Source: Stentor roeselii (Eukaryota > Ciliophora > Heterotrichea > Heterotrichida > Stentoridae). From it: DNA of 64,000 bases. The stretch is from contig RSEH01000039.1 in assembly GCA_006503475.1 (NCBI GenBank), forward strand, positions 141,224-205,223, in the 5' to 3' direction. Positions within the stretch are counted from its first letter, which is position 1. Every line of letters begins with the position of its first letter. A program made the position numbers and the translations under genes. The notes beneath the pieces are model-generated. The model worked only from the letters and a program-made list of their open reading frames with translations. It did not search any database and was not told where the DNA came from. Of the stretch, positions 1-9,658 are shown piece after piece.

Positions 1-37
1 TAGAAATGTTTAAGTTTATAAATTTCTGAATTATATT

Positions 38-1150
38 ATGGAATTTAATGATTCAGGAATGAAAAAGAAGAGCAATTCGATGAGTCAAAATGAGTTTCAA
101 CGACATGGACTTTGGAAAGACGGTACTAATGTTGGCTATCGAACTCAATCAACATCACAGGATGTCTTGAATTTGAATACAGTGAAAAATGAAAATACTA
201 AAAAGTATATCAAAACTATTATTCTTAATGTGTTCGGAAGTTTTATCACTTGCATTAAAAAGAAGATGAGACAAAATGTAGAGGAAATCAAAACAAAAAA
301 AGAATTTTTAGAAATCACTCCCGATTATATTATGAAAATGTTATCAGATTTGAAAAATTCTTTAGAAAATACTTTTATTGAAGTAGAGAGAAATATGAAA
401 ACTATGCAATCACCGAATGACCTTGGAAACTCTAAGATTAGTGATTTTGAAAGAGTTAAAATTTTTTATGATTTTCTTTCAAGTGATCAAAAAAATCGAG
501 AGTTCGCAGTAGGTGAAGGTTCTAGTGTAAATCAAATATTTTACCTTAAAAAAGTAGAAAATATCATAATGGAACATAAGCAAAGAGTAGAGCGAAATAC
601 TGGTTTTTTTAACAATATTGAAGCAAAAGAATCAGAAATCAACTTATTATTTCATAAAAAATTCGATGGCAATAAGAGTCTTTCATACAAGGTTATAGAA
701 GATTTATTCCAGGAATATGATTCGAGTGTTCTACCAGACAGTAAGAAATTGGAAATGCAAAATTTTAAATTAGGAATCGAACGAGAATTATTTTTAATTG
801 ATAACGATATAAAGATTCTTGATTGTTTCATAAATCAATTCGATAAAAACTTCTTTTCAGACATAATGGAAGTATTTGCTTCTTTATTAACAAAAAAAAA
901 TCATTACCAAAATCTTTTAGTTGATTGTTCTGAAATTGAAAATAGATTCTTGGCTATTGACAAGCAAAGATTTTTTGAATACAAAATCTTTCAATATTTT
1001 GAAATTTTCAAATTGGATGCAAAGAAAACTTTTTTACGAGTATTCGGGTTTGAAGAATTTGTCCCAGAAAATAATCAAGTCGAATATCTAGTCACAAATA
1101 ATTTAAAGTTTTTATTTTACTATAAGAGTTATTCAGATAAATATAAGTAA
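38..1150 (+). CDS. Hypothetical helical protein
   Basis: A 370-residue open frame starts at the first ATG after an in-frame TAA at 11-13. I do not recognise the family. The protein is rich in Lys, Glu, Phe and Asn and looks mostly helical, with possible coiled coil around residues 85-130 and 165-215; there is no signal peptide or membrane segment. The TAA at 1148-1150 may not be the true end. GTAAATTGAAGATAG at 1147-1161 has the exact form of the 15-nt introns seen elsewhere in this window. Removing it, then a second candidate at 1185-1199 and a 16-nt one at 1239-1254, would carry the frame into an open stretch that ends with TGA at 1389-1391. That extended model is inference; the open frame itself is seen. 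Confidence 0.6.
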   Translation: MEFNDSGMKKKSNSMSQNEFQRHGLWKDGTNVGYRTQSTSQDVLNLNTVKNENTKKYIKTIILNVFGSFITCIKKKMRQNVEEIKTKKEFLEITPDYIMKMLSDLKNSLENTFIEVERNMKTMQSPNDLGNSKISDFERVKIFYDFLSSDQKNREFAVGEGSSVNQIFYLKKVENIIMEHKQRVERNTGFFNNIEAKESEINLLFHKKFDGNKSLSYKVIEDLFQEYDSSVLPDSKKLEMQNFKLGIERELFLIDNDIKILDCFINQFDKNFFSDIMEVFASLLTKKNHYQNLLVDCSEIENRFLAIDKQRFFEYKIFQYFEIFKLDAKKTFLRVFGFEEFVPENNQVEYLVTNNLKFLFYYKSYSDKYK

Positions 1151-1164
1151 ATTGAAGATAGTTA

Positions 1165-1254
1165 TTTAAAAAAAAAAAGAAATTGTAGAAACTAGAAAGA
1201 CTGTAATTTAGAGAAAGATTGTAAAAATTATAAAGATTGTAAGAGGTATCAAAG
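1165..1254 (+). repeat. 18-nt tandem repeat made of intron-like units
   Basis: Four successive units of 18-19 nt each have the form ATT/ACT + GTA...AAAG. Each unit therefore contains a GT..AG segment of 15 or 16 nt: 1185-1199, 1203-1217, 1221-1235 and 1239-1254. In the frame of the upstream gene the same DNA reads as a hexapeptide repeat of type KDCxxx, with one TAG. It may be a coding minisatellite, a row of minimal introns, or a fusion of both. Confidence 0.5.
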
Positions 1255-1391
1255 GTAATTTTTCATTAGTACTTGTTATTGATATTCAAACTAAAAAACA
1301 AGCTCATTATGAGAATTACAGTAAGGATCCCGAATCGGAAGATAATCAAAAATACCTCAATTTATATCCTGAATGTAAGTTAAACAATTGA
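1236..1391 (+). other. Open coding-like segment, possible last exon of the upstream gene
   Basis: Fifty-one codons without a stop, ending in TGA at 1389-1391, read as a coherent peptide (for example NFSLVLVIDIQTKKQAHYEN). No start codon of its own is evident. A 16-nt intron at 1239-1254 would join it to the frame of the gene at 38-1150. It could also be an unrelated relic. Confidence 0.35.
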
Positions 1392-1433
1392 AGAACTTAG
1401 TTTAGTAATTAGTTAAGGTTTAGTTACTTATAA

Positions 1434-1790
1434 ATGGCATTAGCTTGTTTTTTGATTATCAACTTTTCATTCAGCTCTGCAAATATTGATAAAAATACTT
1501 TAGAAGTCGTACCGATTGATAAATGGGGTGACCCTGCACTGTTTTATGAGTTTGTCTTTCAAAATTACCTCTTGGTCTTCACTACCTATGAAGATTTCGA
1601 ATGCGATGAAGCCTGTCGATCTCTGAACTTCGGTGATGAAAGCGAATTTAATGAGATTTGTATGGATGAGTGCACTATGTACAAGATTCGATATGAACAA
1701 GACTTTACTGATATTGAAAATTTTGATAGAACAGAAGAGCAGGATATGAATGAAGGTGAAACTGAGGACCAAGGCGAAGAAAACCCTTAA
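1434..1790 (+). CDS. Small secreted acidic protein
   Basis: A 118-residue protein with a likely signal peptide (residues 1-18: MALACFLIINFSFSSANI). It has four clustered cysteines (CDEAC and CMDEC, about residues 57-80) that could form two disulphides, and a Glu/Asp-rich tail. I do not recognise the family. The start lies directly after TATAA (acttataaATGGC), as for many genes here. The reverse-strand open frame over the same interval is a shadow. No introns are needed. Confidence 0.65.
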   Translation: MALACFLIINFSFSSANIDKNTLEVVPIDKWGDPALFYEFVFQNYLLVFTTYEDFECDEACRSLNFGDESEFNEICMDECTMYKIRYEQDFTDIENFDRTEEQDMNEGETEDQGEENP

Positions 1791-1906
1791 GTTTAGAAAT
1801 AATGAAATTTAGGTATTAAGATATATTTTAAACTCAAAGGTTTATTAGAACAATGACTTCAGGTTTACAGCTCTTATAGTAAACCTCCCTCCGTGTAATT
1901 GATTGA

Positions 1907-2315
1907 TAATTAATTTATCTAACAAGTTTACTTTTTACCAAGCAGGGTAATAATAATCCATATGATCTTCAACCCTATAAAAATTTGTTGTAATTACTTA
2001 AATTCAATCTCAGAATTCTAATAAATCCTATTGTCAGTAAATCAAATGATCTACATCCATAACATAATAAAATTTATAAAACCATTTTAACTCAATAGAA
2101 TAATAGTCTTGAAACCACTTTACATTAAAATTCTTTAAGATAACCGTATTTTTTAAAATTATGAAACTACCCAATTTATCTTGTACTATAAAAAGTCTTA
2201 TTTGGTTAATTTTATTTAGACATATACTATAGATATTAATTCTTTTCTTTATTTCATGTTGAAAATTGATTAATACCCATTAAAGAGGATGAATAAGTGG
2301 CATAGTGTTTGCTGA
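1907..2315 (+). pseudogene. Coding-like relic with TAA/TAG interruptions
   Basis: From 1907 to a TGA at 2162-2164 one frame reads as a Gln/Asn-rich peptide broken only by TAA and TAG, for example NNNPYDLQPYKNLL followed by TAA. It seems to continue in another frame from 2157 to a TGA at 2313-2315 (start NYETTQFILYYKKSYL), which implies an indel in the T/A run near 2150-2158. The segment weakly resembles the frame at 3946-4575. No intact gene is present. Coding origin is inferred by eye, so confidence is modest. Confidence 0.3.
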
Positions 2316-2819
2316 GAAAAAGTAAAATTTTATATTAAATAATTAATCATTTCATAAGATGAGCCCAGATAAGAATATTGAGAAGTTTTGAAGCCAAAGC
2401 CTAAGTTATTTCATTTTTCTTTATTTCAGTTTTCCATATCTTTCTGCAGCGCTCATTAGAGATATGATAATTTTATAATAATGATCCTATGATTCTTCTA
2501 TATGATTATTGATACTGTTCATATTCTGATTCCGTATTATCTTCAATACTTTAGATTGTAAGGCCTTCATCTATATCAATGCTTAACCTTTTTCTTAATA
2601 GTGAAAAAATCAAATATCTTTTCAGCGATAAATTAGGTAAGGAATTATTTAAGACTTTCTTATCTGTCCATTTTATTAGATAATGAGCTGCCAGTTAATT
2701 AAAATGGAAATAATTGAAAATATAAAGACTTGAAAGTCCGGTCTAAAGTCTGCCTATTTGATGAACTTACTCACTTTATATTAACAGCATTCTACCTTCT
2801 ATTAATCTAAAAAAAAATA

Positions 2820-3361
2820 ATGAGAGGAAATATCTCTAAAAATTTTCATTACTGCTTCTATGCCCTTGTTTATGGATCAACACCTGATATCGAAAATATT
2901 TCATAAACAGTCTAAGTAAAACTCCTTATCAAGGAAATCTTGCTGATCTTATAATAGAAATAGACCGATTGATTGTAAATATTGAAAAAGTAAAAGTCAG
3001 GTTTATCATTGTATTTGATAGTCAGGGAAGAACTTTAACAAAACGTCTCTTTGATAGAATTCAAGGCTGGGAAATGGAAAGCAGAAAACTGATGATTTTA
3101 GTTTATGATAAATCAAATCTTGAATCTTTTCATTTTGTTGATCGATGTTATGCGTGGCTTAGAGCATATTGTGGTGAAAAGATTCCTATTTGTCTTATAG
3201 GGTTACAATCTCAAGTACAATATTGCGTGTCTTTTGATGAAGCTTGTTTAAAAGCTCAAGGATTAGGGATTTATTATATTGAAGTTGATTACCAGAAGAG
3301 AAAGGACCTCAAAGAGCTGTTTAAGGTTCTAGGAAGACTTTTTATTGATCAGGTAGAGTAA
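2820..3361 (+). pseudogene. Degenerate Ras-like GTPase, copy 1, frameshifted
   Basis: The ATG at 2820 opens MRGNISKNFHYCFYALVYGS, which aligns with the start of the copy at 6157. The frame is then lost near 2899: one missing T in the run ATTTC breaks it. From there to TAA at 3359-3361 the protein is open. Known Ras/Rab boxes are visible but altered: the P-loop region reads VYGSTPDIEN, the G3 box (WDTAGQE in Rabs) reads FDSQGRT, the strand before G4 reads LMILVYDKSN, and the NKxD position reads CLIGLQSQ. GTP binding as in normal Rabs is therefore unlikely. A one-base assembly error could mimic the frameshift. Confidence 0.55.
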
Positions 3362-3394
3362 ACAAGTAATTTTTTTTAAGTTTTGAGATTTTTG

Positions 3395-3517
3395 ATGGAA
3401 AAATTATCGGATTTCGAAATTATTTTCTTAGGGAGAAGTAGGGAAGGATGTGTAATCAAATAATTTTATTCTTTATTGATTTAAAATAGAATATTATTGT
3501 AAAAAATTTCTGATTGA
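3395..3517 (+). pseudogene. N-terminal relic of a third Ras-like copy
   Basis: The ATG at 3395 opens MEKLSDFEIIFLGRSREGC, which has the shape of the first strand and P-loop of a small GTPase (GxxxxGK[ST]) with the lysine lost. TAA follows at 3461-3463, then TAA at 3482 and 3500, and TGA at 3515. It lies just downstream of copy 1 and looks like a truncated duplicate. Confidence 0.3.
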
Positions 3518-3651
3518 GTATGAATCTAGGTGTTTTAACTAATGAAAATGAAGAATTTTTTTTGAAAGGAATGAATTTTGAAGATAATATTTATCAAGGA
3601 TCTCAGATACGATCAAATATCAATTAGCATTTTTATTTAGTTAAAAATTAA

Positions 3652-3850
3652 GATTTTTCTTGTTGCAAGAACAAGAAATTTCAACAAAGTATTGATAAAA
3701 ATCTCTAATGATTCATAGTATTAAAGATGAATGATAATTGTGATTATAAATTTAATTTTTCTTGTAGACAAGGAATCTTAACAAAGTATTGATTAAGATT
3801 TAGAATCCTTTTTAGTATGAAAGATGAATGATAAACGTGATTAAAATATT
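3652..3850. repeat. Imperfect direct duplication, about 100 bp
   Basis: Two neighbouring segments, about 3652-3745 and 3756-3850, share the blocks TTTTTCTTGT, AACAAAGTATTGAT and AAAGATGAATGATAA in the same order. This is an imperfect tandem duplication of AT-rich sequence with no gene in it. Confidence 0.6.
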
Positions 3851-3945
3851 CGATCATAACACTCTTTTTTAGGGGATTGATGAATTGAATTAAAACAAAA
3901 CATAAAACCCAGTTTGTCTTGGTAGATTTTGAAATTGCATCTTGA

Positions 3946-4575
3946 CTGGGGATGATATACCTAGATTTTCATAGTGCACTCCTATTAGGAACTCTGCAAT
4001 ATTAGATTAAATAAAGGTAAATATTAACATCAAGATCTATGATTTAGATGATTATTGAAATGAATAAAGATTTTCCAATTGATGAAATGCAAAATCTTAG
4101 TCTGATAATCTCTTCTCAATAGATATTAATAAAAATTATAATAAATAGTATACTAATTCTTGATATCTAGAATTTAAATACAATTTTCTCCTAATAGAAA
4201 ACACATAAACAAAATTAGAGGATAGTTCATGAATTTAGAGAAAACTACAATAAAATAATATATAAAGATTTATATATCCTTCTTGATAATGAAAATCTTA
4301 GAATTATTATTCAACCAGAAATACTGATTTTTTCATCAAAGTTTTAGGCAAACATTGAGCTTAATATTGACTTTCCAATACCAAATGAAAAATTAATTTA
4401 TTCGAACCAAAATGCTTTATCTCTAAAAAATACACAAAATTTTCAATATATCTCAGGTAAAAATATAACATAATTAAACAAACTCTATATTTTACGTATA
4501 AATAACTCAATCTTCAGTATTTTTACACTCACGCATGTAGCGTGTTTAAACAAATCGAAATTTAAATGTTTATGA
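3946..4575 (+). pseudogene. 210-codon frame free of TGA but with about 13 TAA/TAG
   Basis: Between TGA at 3943-3945 and TGA at 4573-4575 one frame contains TAA and TAG but no TGA. Parts look protein-like, such as RIVHEFRENYNKIIYKDLYI and the following NIELNIDFPIPNEKLIYS. It lies between GTPase copies and may be a relic of the same multigene family. An AT-rich random sequence could lack TGA over this length with low but not negligible probability (my estimate is about 2%). Confidence 0.25.
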
Positions 4576-6156
4576 ATACTTCGATAACGATTTAACTTTT
4601 TTTATTTCATAGGTATTAATTTCTTTAAAGTTAACTTTTTTGTGATAAACAAGCTCAACTGCTATCACAATTAAGTTCACAGAGAAGGAAAACATAAAAA
4701 TTCAATACTAATAAAAGTCTTTTATTTCTAAGTTAGTTGAAAATGTTTAGAAATAACTCAAAAGTGAAATTTATTATTTGACGAAACTTATGAGATATAA
4801 TGTCCCAAGGTAAGGTACTCAAATAAAGATTCATAGTTCAATCCAATACAATTCATTTACATGGAAAGGACCACTAAAACAAATTTAATGCAAAAATTAT
4901 GATCATTAAAGTTGAAATTTTTTCAAATATTCAAGTTTAGTAATAACTGAATCGACAGAATCTAAAGTAAAACTTAGATATTAAAGACAATCAATGAATA
5001 TTTAAAGCTTAGCTTATAAAAAGGCTCATTTTCTCAACTTTTTGATAAAAATTCCATACTTAATTTTAAATAAGGATATTAGTAAAAATTTCTACAATAT
5101 TGAATCTTGTATATCTAATAGAAAATTGAAAGATTCAATACATATCATAAAAATTTCTACAATCCTGACATTTAACATAATAAAAAAAATATCTAATAAT
5201 AAGATTTATTATCAATTTTACGGATGCTCCTATAGGCCTTTACTATTTAAGTTGAGGGATTTAGGAAGGTTTGTTTAAAAATAAGAATAGAGGTAAAATT
5301 TTTTTTTTTTTTCAAAAGCTCTATGATCGAGTAGTTGATTTCATAAGTAATCCCTTCTGAATAGCACATTGATTATTGAAATAACTGTTATTCAAATAAT
5401 CTTGAATACATTTTAGTTTCTTGTATTATATGTTTGAATGATTATGAAATTAAGTAAATTTACAGGGTTGTTAGATTAGTTCGAAATTATGTGTTTATTT
5501 AAGGTATTTCGGATTGATTATAGGATTGGGAAGATAGGGAATTAAAATCTATTAGTAAAATTTAGAACTTTGCTGAAAAAATTCAATCGAATCTAGAATG
5601 AAGAGATATTATTAGTCTATCAAATTCATTTGAAAGCATAAATCGTTTACAGTTTAAAAAAGGTTTTTAAAAATATATCATCAGATATTATTACTCGATG
5701 AAGTTTATAACTACCTTTTGATAATTAGAGACAAAAAATTATAGGGTTTTAACAATTGAAAGTAAAATACCATGACTTTTAAGGCATAAATCATATATTT
5801 TATATGAAACTCTTGAGTAGCTCATTCAAACTATAAGCAATCATTTTCCAAAAGCTAATACAACAACATGCAAGTTAATCACCTTAGTAATCCAGAATGA
5901 TGATACTACTTATTCATTTCTCATCAAATTTAATGAAAAATATATATTTTAGAATTCCATAATAATAAATATATTTGATTAGTGCAATCAAATCACTCTT
6001 GATGGGATTTAATTTTTTAGTATCAAGGTTAAAACTTAAAAATTCTTTGCAAAATTCTCTAAAATGATTTTATCTAATCAATTGAAATCAAAATCAAATA
6101 ATGAAATATTATCCTTACCAATATAAATCTCAAAAACTTCCTAGTTTTTATTAATA
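4576..6156. other. AT-rich stretch without a supported gene
   Basis: No intact gene is visible. A 78-codon open frame at 5042-5278 has no recognisable features. From 5776 up to the ATG at 6157, the frame of the GTPase copy below contains seven TAA/TAG and no TGA. None of these stops sits in a 15-nt GT..AG segment, so I take it as non-coding or relic rather than as an N-terminal extension. Confidence 0.4.
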
Positions 6157-6708
6157 ATGTCAAAAAAGACTTCAAAGGAATATTGCCCAAGTTTCCAAGT
6201 TTTTGTTTTTGGCGATTCACTATATCTCGAGAAAACTTTCATCAACAGTTTCGAAAAAAATCCTCTCAATGAAGACATTTCTCGTTTTGATATATACTTT
6301 GCCTTATCTAGTGTTAAAATTGAAAATATAAGAGTCAAATTTCTAATTGTATTCACTATATAGGGAAGAACTGCAACAAGAAGGAATTTCACAAGAATTC
6401 CTAAAAGTTCAATAAATGTAGCAAGTATGATGATTGTGATTTTTGATGTATCCAAAAGAAAATCTTTTGATTTTGTTGAAGAATGCATTGATTGGATAAA
6501 TCAGAATACTCAAGGAAGAATACCCATTTGTCTTATTGGATTAGATACTAAGCAATCATGTTTTGTGTCGTTTGATGAGGCTAGGGCAAAGGCACAACAA
6601 TGTGGAGTGCTTTATATGCAGGTTAATTACAATAGACGAAAAGAACTTAAAGAAATGCTTAGGATTTTAGGAAGGTTTTTATTGGAAGTAAATAGATTTT
6701 ATAGGTGA
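6157..6708 (+). CDS. Ras-like GTPase-fold protein, copy 2
   Basis: The frame runs from ATG at 6157 to TGA at 6706-6708 with one TAG at 6361-6363. That TAG closes GTATTCACTATATAG (6349-6363), a perfect 15-nt GT..AG intron of the local type; its removal leaves an open protein of about 178 residues. The fold signature is Ras-like: P-loop region VFGDSLYLEKTF, hydrophobic strand MMIVIFDVSKRKSF, and CLIGLDTKQS where NKxD should be. The P-loop lysine, the G3 DTAG and the G4 NKxD are all altered, so nucleotide hydrolysis is doubtful. In copy 1 the 15 nt equivalent to the intron encode VFDSQ and contain the remnant G3 box. It may be an expressed, divergent pseudo-GTPase or a pseudogene. Confidence 0.5.
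6349..6363 (+). other. Candidate 15-nt intron
   Basis: GTATTCACTATATAG matches the confirmed-style introns at 22248, 34355, 35432 and 43890 in length, ends and phase neutrality, and it contains the only stop in the gene. The homologous segment of copy 1 (GTATTTGATAGTCAG) is open and encodes conserved residues. Confidence 0.45.
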
Positions 6709-7585
6709 TTTTAGGAAAGTCAAAGTTTAAGGAATAGCTTTTTAAATATAATATGCGGAAAGAATCTTAGTGACTATGAAGTGTTAGTTGTGATTTCAAT
6801 AAATCCTAATGAATATATATGAAGTATTTTCTTTTATCGATTTTATATTATTATTAAATTATTAGTATTTTAGCTAAGATTCATAGTTTTAATAAACCAG
6901 AATCAATAAGATATTACTATCGTAAAAAATTAGTTATGGTTCTTTAATTTATAAGTAAAAAGTCTTAGAATTTGGCTTATTTAGTAGGGATTAAGAAACG
7001 GGCTAATAAAGATTATAGTTGATGATATAATATAGGCTTAATCTCTCCAAATAATATGAACTTCAAGCACTCCAGCTTCTTTTGTTCAGATTTAAAGAAT
7101 ATCTATTCTCCAAAGATTAATACCAGGAATCCAAAAATAAAACCACCAAGACTTAAAATTCAAATAATTGGTTGAAAAGATAATAAATATAAGATTCAAG
7201 CAAAATAAAATACTCATATCTAATCAAGAATTCTGAATAATTTCTAAAACAACTATAAAAGCAATTATTAGTAGGATTATCCCAATAAGAAATTGAAAGC
7301 CAGGTAGATATCACTCTCAAATTAAACAATACACTAAAGAATAAATTAGGAAGACAATAATAATGTAATATTTCTTTATTCAATCCACGATTAGAAAATT
7401 TATAAACTAATAGCACATTTAACCTAAACTTCAAAGAAAAAGCCTAAACTATACTGAATATAAATAATTTAATGAAATTATGATCTTTCTATTCAGAAAC
7501 ACTTCCTATCATTTAAAACTCCAGAATATTCTCTATCAATTAGAATCACTAATTTAACCAATACATCCAAGTTCTCGATATAAAA
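6709..7585. other. Intergenic, AT-rich, no supported gene
   Basis: A 93-codon reverse frame at 7153-7434 has no recognisable domain and overlaps low-complexity AT-rich DNA, so I do not call it. The sequence just before 7586 (gatataaaaATGAA) fits the start-proximal TATAAA pattern seen at other genes in the window. Confidence 0.5.
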
Positions 7586-9658
7586 ATGAATTGCAAGTAT
7601 TGTGATTCAGAAGCTTCATTTGTTTGTGGCTGTAGTAAAGTATATCTCTGTGAAATCCACCTTGGTCAACACTTAATAGTAGGACGAAATCATGATGTTG
7701 GAAAATTATTTGAAAAGCTTGAGCCCTCTGAACAATCAGCCTTAAACCTTAAACTCAATTTCCGGATAGAAACTCTATTAAAACTTGAAAATCAGATTTA
7801 CCTTCAAACAAGTCAAGTAATAAAGTTAATCCAGAGCACTAGTCAATCAATTATCAATACTATACGAGAACAAACCACATCTTATCAGGAGCTTTTAAAA
7901 AAATCAGCTTTTAAACCACCAGAATTCGATATTGTCAGAACAATTCTTAACTCTGAGATGGTAATACATCAATTTTCATTGGAAGGTTTGCATACTAAAG
8001 TAATAGAGGACTTTTCTCAAGAGCTTTTCTCGTTTTTAACTGACCCTACAGATGTTAAGCAAATCAGATACAAACGATTTCTAGAGACTCACAATTCTGG
8101 ATTTAAGTGTCTAGCAGTTTCCAATGACGGAAAAACTCTTTTAACTGGCTCGGAAGATACTTCTGTAAGGATCTGGAACATAGACACTCGAAGTCAACTG
8201 GCATGTCTACTAAAGCACAAATCATGTGTATCTTGTTTAGCGATTTCTAAAGATGCCAATATTGCCGTATCTGGGTCATTTGATAAAAAGGTTATTATAT
8301 GGGACCTTAAGAAGCAATGTTTTAAGCAAGTTTACAGTGGTCATGATGGTAAAGTTTATGCTGTTGGGTTAAGTGAGAAAAGTGATTTGGTTATTTCAGC
8401 ATGTTCTTCACAAGAAATAAGGGTTTGGCTTACTCAAATAAATCAATGCATTAAAAAAATCTCTACAAAAGATAAAATTTGGAGTATGTTGATCTCTTCG
8501 GAAAATTTGATTTATTTTGGAGTTGGAGAGATGTTAGAAGGCTTAGATTTAACCAATCTCAGCACTCTTTTTTCATTTAAAGCTCATAAACAAGCATTGA
8601 AATCAATAGCGCAAACTAAAACCAGAAATTATATAATCACCAGTTCCGACGATAAATCAGTAAAAATCTGGAAAGAGTCATCAAAAGACCTATACGCAAC
8701 CTTATTACACCACAGTGGGCAAGTCTGTTCAGTAGCAGTAACAGAAGACGACAAATACATAATATCCGGTTCATGTGATTCATCATTAATAATCTGGAGT
8801 ATCGAATCAAAATCCTTAGTTCACCTTTTAACTCTGCACGATGACCACATCTACGGAGTGACAACAGTAAAAAATTTTCTCTTTTCAGCCTCTCGTGACT
8901 CAAAAGTGCAAATTTTAAACTTATCTTCAATCTCATTAAATTCAAATAATACTTACTTAAGCCTCACTCCTTTTACTCTCGGCTCTCAAATGCTAAAAGG
9001 CGATATAATCACTTATGGAAGTGCCAATCAAGTTAAAATCTGCGACATCAACTTAAATAAAAACGATTTTTCTTTGCAAGGTCATGAAAAATTAGTTAAA
9101 GCAACTTGTATATCATCTAGAATGAATATTTTAGTAACTTCTTCAAAAGATTCTCAAAATAACCTGATTGTTTGGGATCTTCGTCAAAAAACAATGATTT
9201 CTGAACTCACTGGACATGATACTTGGGTCTTTTGTGTTGATATCTCGAATGATGAGATGAAAGTTATCTCTGGAGATGGGAAAGGAAAGATTGGACTTTG
9301 GGACCTGGAAAGTTTTAGTCTTATGAAAATGTTTAGAGCACATAATGGGTTTGTTAACTCTGTCAAGTTTACAAATGATGGAAAACGGGCTTGCTCTGGA
9401 GGCGATGATAAAATGGTCTTTCTTTGGGACTTGGAAAATTGTTCTAAGATTTTTTGTTTGGTTAAAAATTCACATATTGTGTTGAATGTGTTTATCACTA
9501 GTGATGATAAATATGTTGTTACTTGTGATCATTTCAATGGGGTTAGGATTTTTTGTATTGAGGAATGTGGATTTGAGGGAGAAGAGGAAAAAGAAATGGA
9601 GAAGTGGAGTTTTGAGTATAAGGAATTGCACTTTGAGTTAATGGAGTATTTGAATTAG
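7586..9658 (+). CDS. B-box zinc finger / WD40-repeat protein
   Basis: A 690-residue cytosolic protein. Residues 1-40 form a B-box-like zinc site (CKYC, CGC, CEIHLGQH and later H). Residues about 45-150 are helical and probably coiled coil. From about residue 165 to 670 there are roughly ten WD40 repeats with GH/WD spacing and classic ends such as LLTGSEDTSVRIWNID, AVSGSFDKKVIIWDLK and IISGSCDSSLIIWSIE. Together these predict a scaffold with one or two beta-propellers; no enzymatic motif is visible. The B-box/coiled-coil/WD layout resembles the genes at 13600-15590 and 19081-21378, so the three may be a dispersed paralogous family. Intronless as read. Confidence 0.9.
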   Translation: MNCKYCDSEASFVCGCSKVYLCEIHLGQHLIVGRNHDVGKLFEKLEPSEQSALNLKLNFRIETLLKLENQIYLQTSQVIKLIQSTSQSIINTIREQTTSYQELLKKSAFKPPEFDIVRTILNSEMVIHQFSLEGLHTKVIEDFSQELFSFLTDPTDVKQIRYKRFLETHNSGFKCLAVSNDGKTLLTGSEDTSVRIWNIDTRSQLACLLKHKSCVSCLAISKDANIAVSGSFDKKVIIWDLKKQCFKQVYSGHDGKVYAVGLSEKSDLVISACSSQEIRVWLTQINQCIKKISTKDKIWSMLISSENLIYFGVGEMLEGLDLTNLSTLFSFKAHKQALKSIAQTKTRNYIITSSDDKSVKIWKESSKDLYATLLHHSGQVCSVAVTEDDKYIISGSCDSSLIIWSIESKSLVHLLTLHDDHIYGVTTVKNFLFSASRDSKVQILNLSSISLNSNNTYLSLTPFTLGSQMLKGDIITYGSANQVKICDINLNKNDFSLQGHEKLVKATCISSRMNILVTSSKDSQNNLIVWDLRQKTMISELTGHDTWVFCVDISNDEMKVISGDGKGKIGLWDLESFSLMKMFRAHNGFVNSVKFTNDGKRACSGGDDKMVFLWDLENCSKIFCLVKNSHIVLNVFITSDDKYVVTCDHFNGVRIFCIEECGFEGEEEKEMEKWSFEYKELHFELMEYLN

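Noticed and set aside
5776-6156. N-terminal extension of GTPase copy 2 reading TAA/TAG as Gln
   Set aside because: Seven stops, none in an intron-like segment, and an ATG at 6157 that aligns with the start of copy 1.
6141-6488. 115-codon reverse frame over GTPase copy 2
   Set aside because: The plus strand over the same DNA has the Ras-like pattern shared with copy 1; the reverse frame has no recognisable feature.
6709-7585. Long frame with TAA/TAG as Gln and TGA as Trp before the B-box gene
   Set aside because: The translation is mostly Ile, Lys, Gln and Asn, as expected from AT-rich random DNA; there is no homology to lean on.
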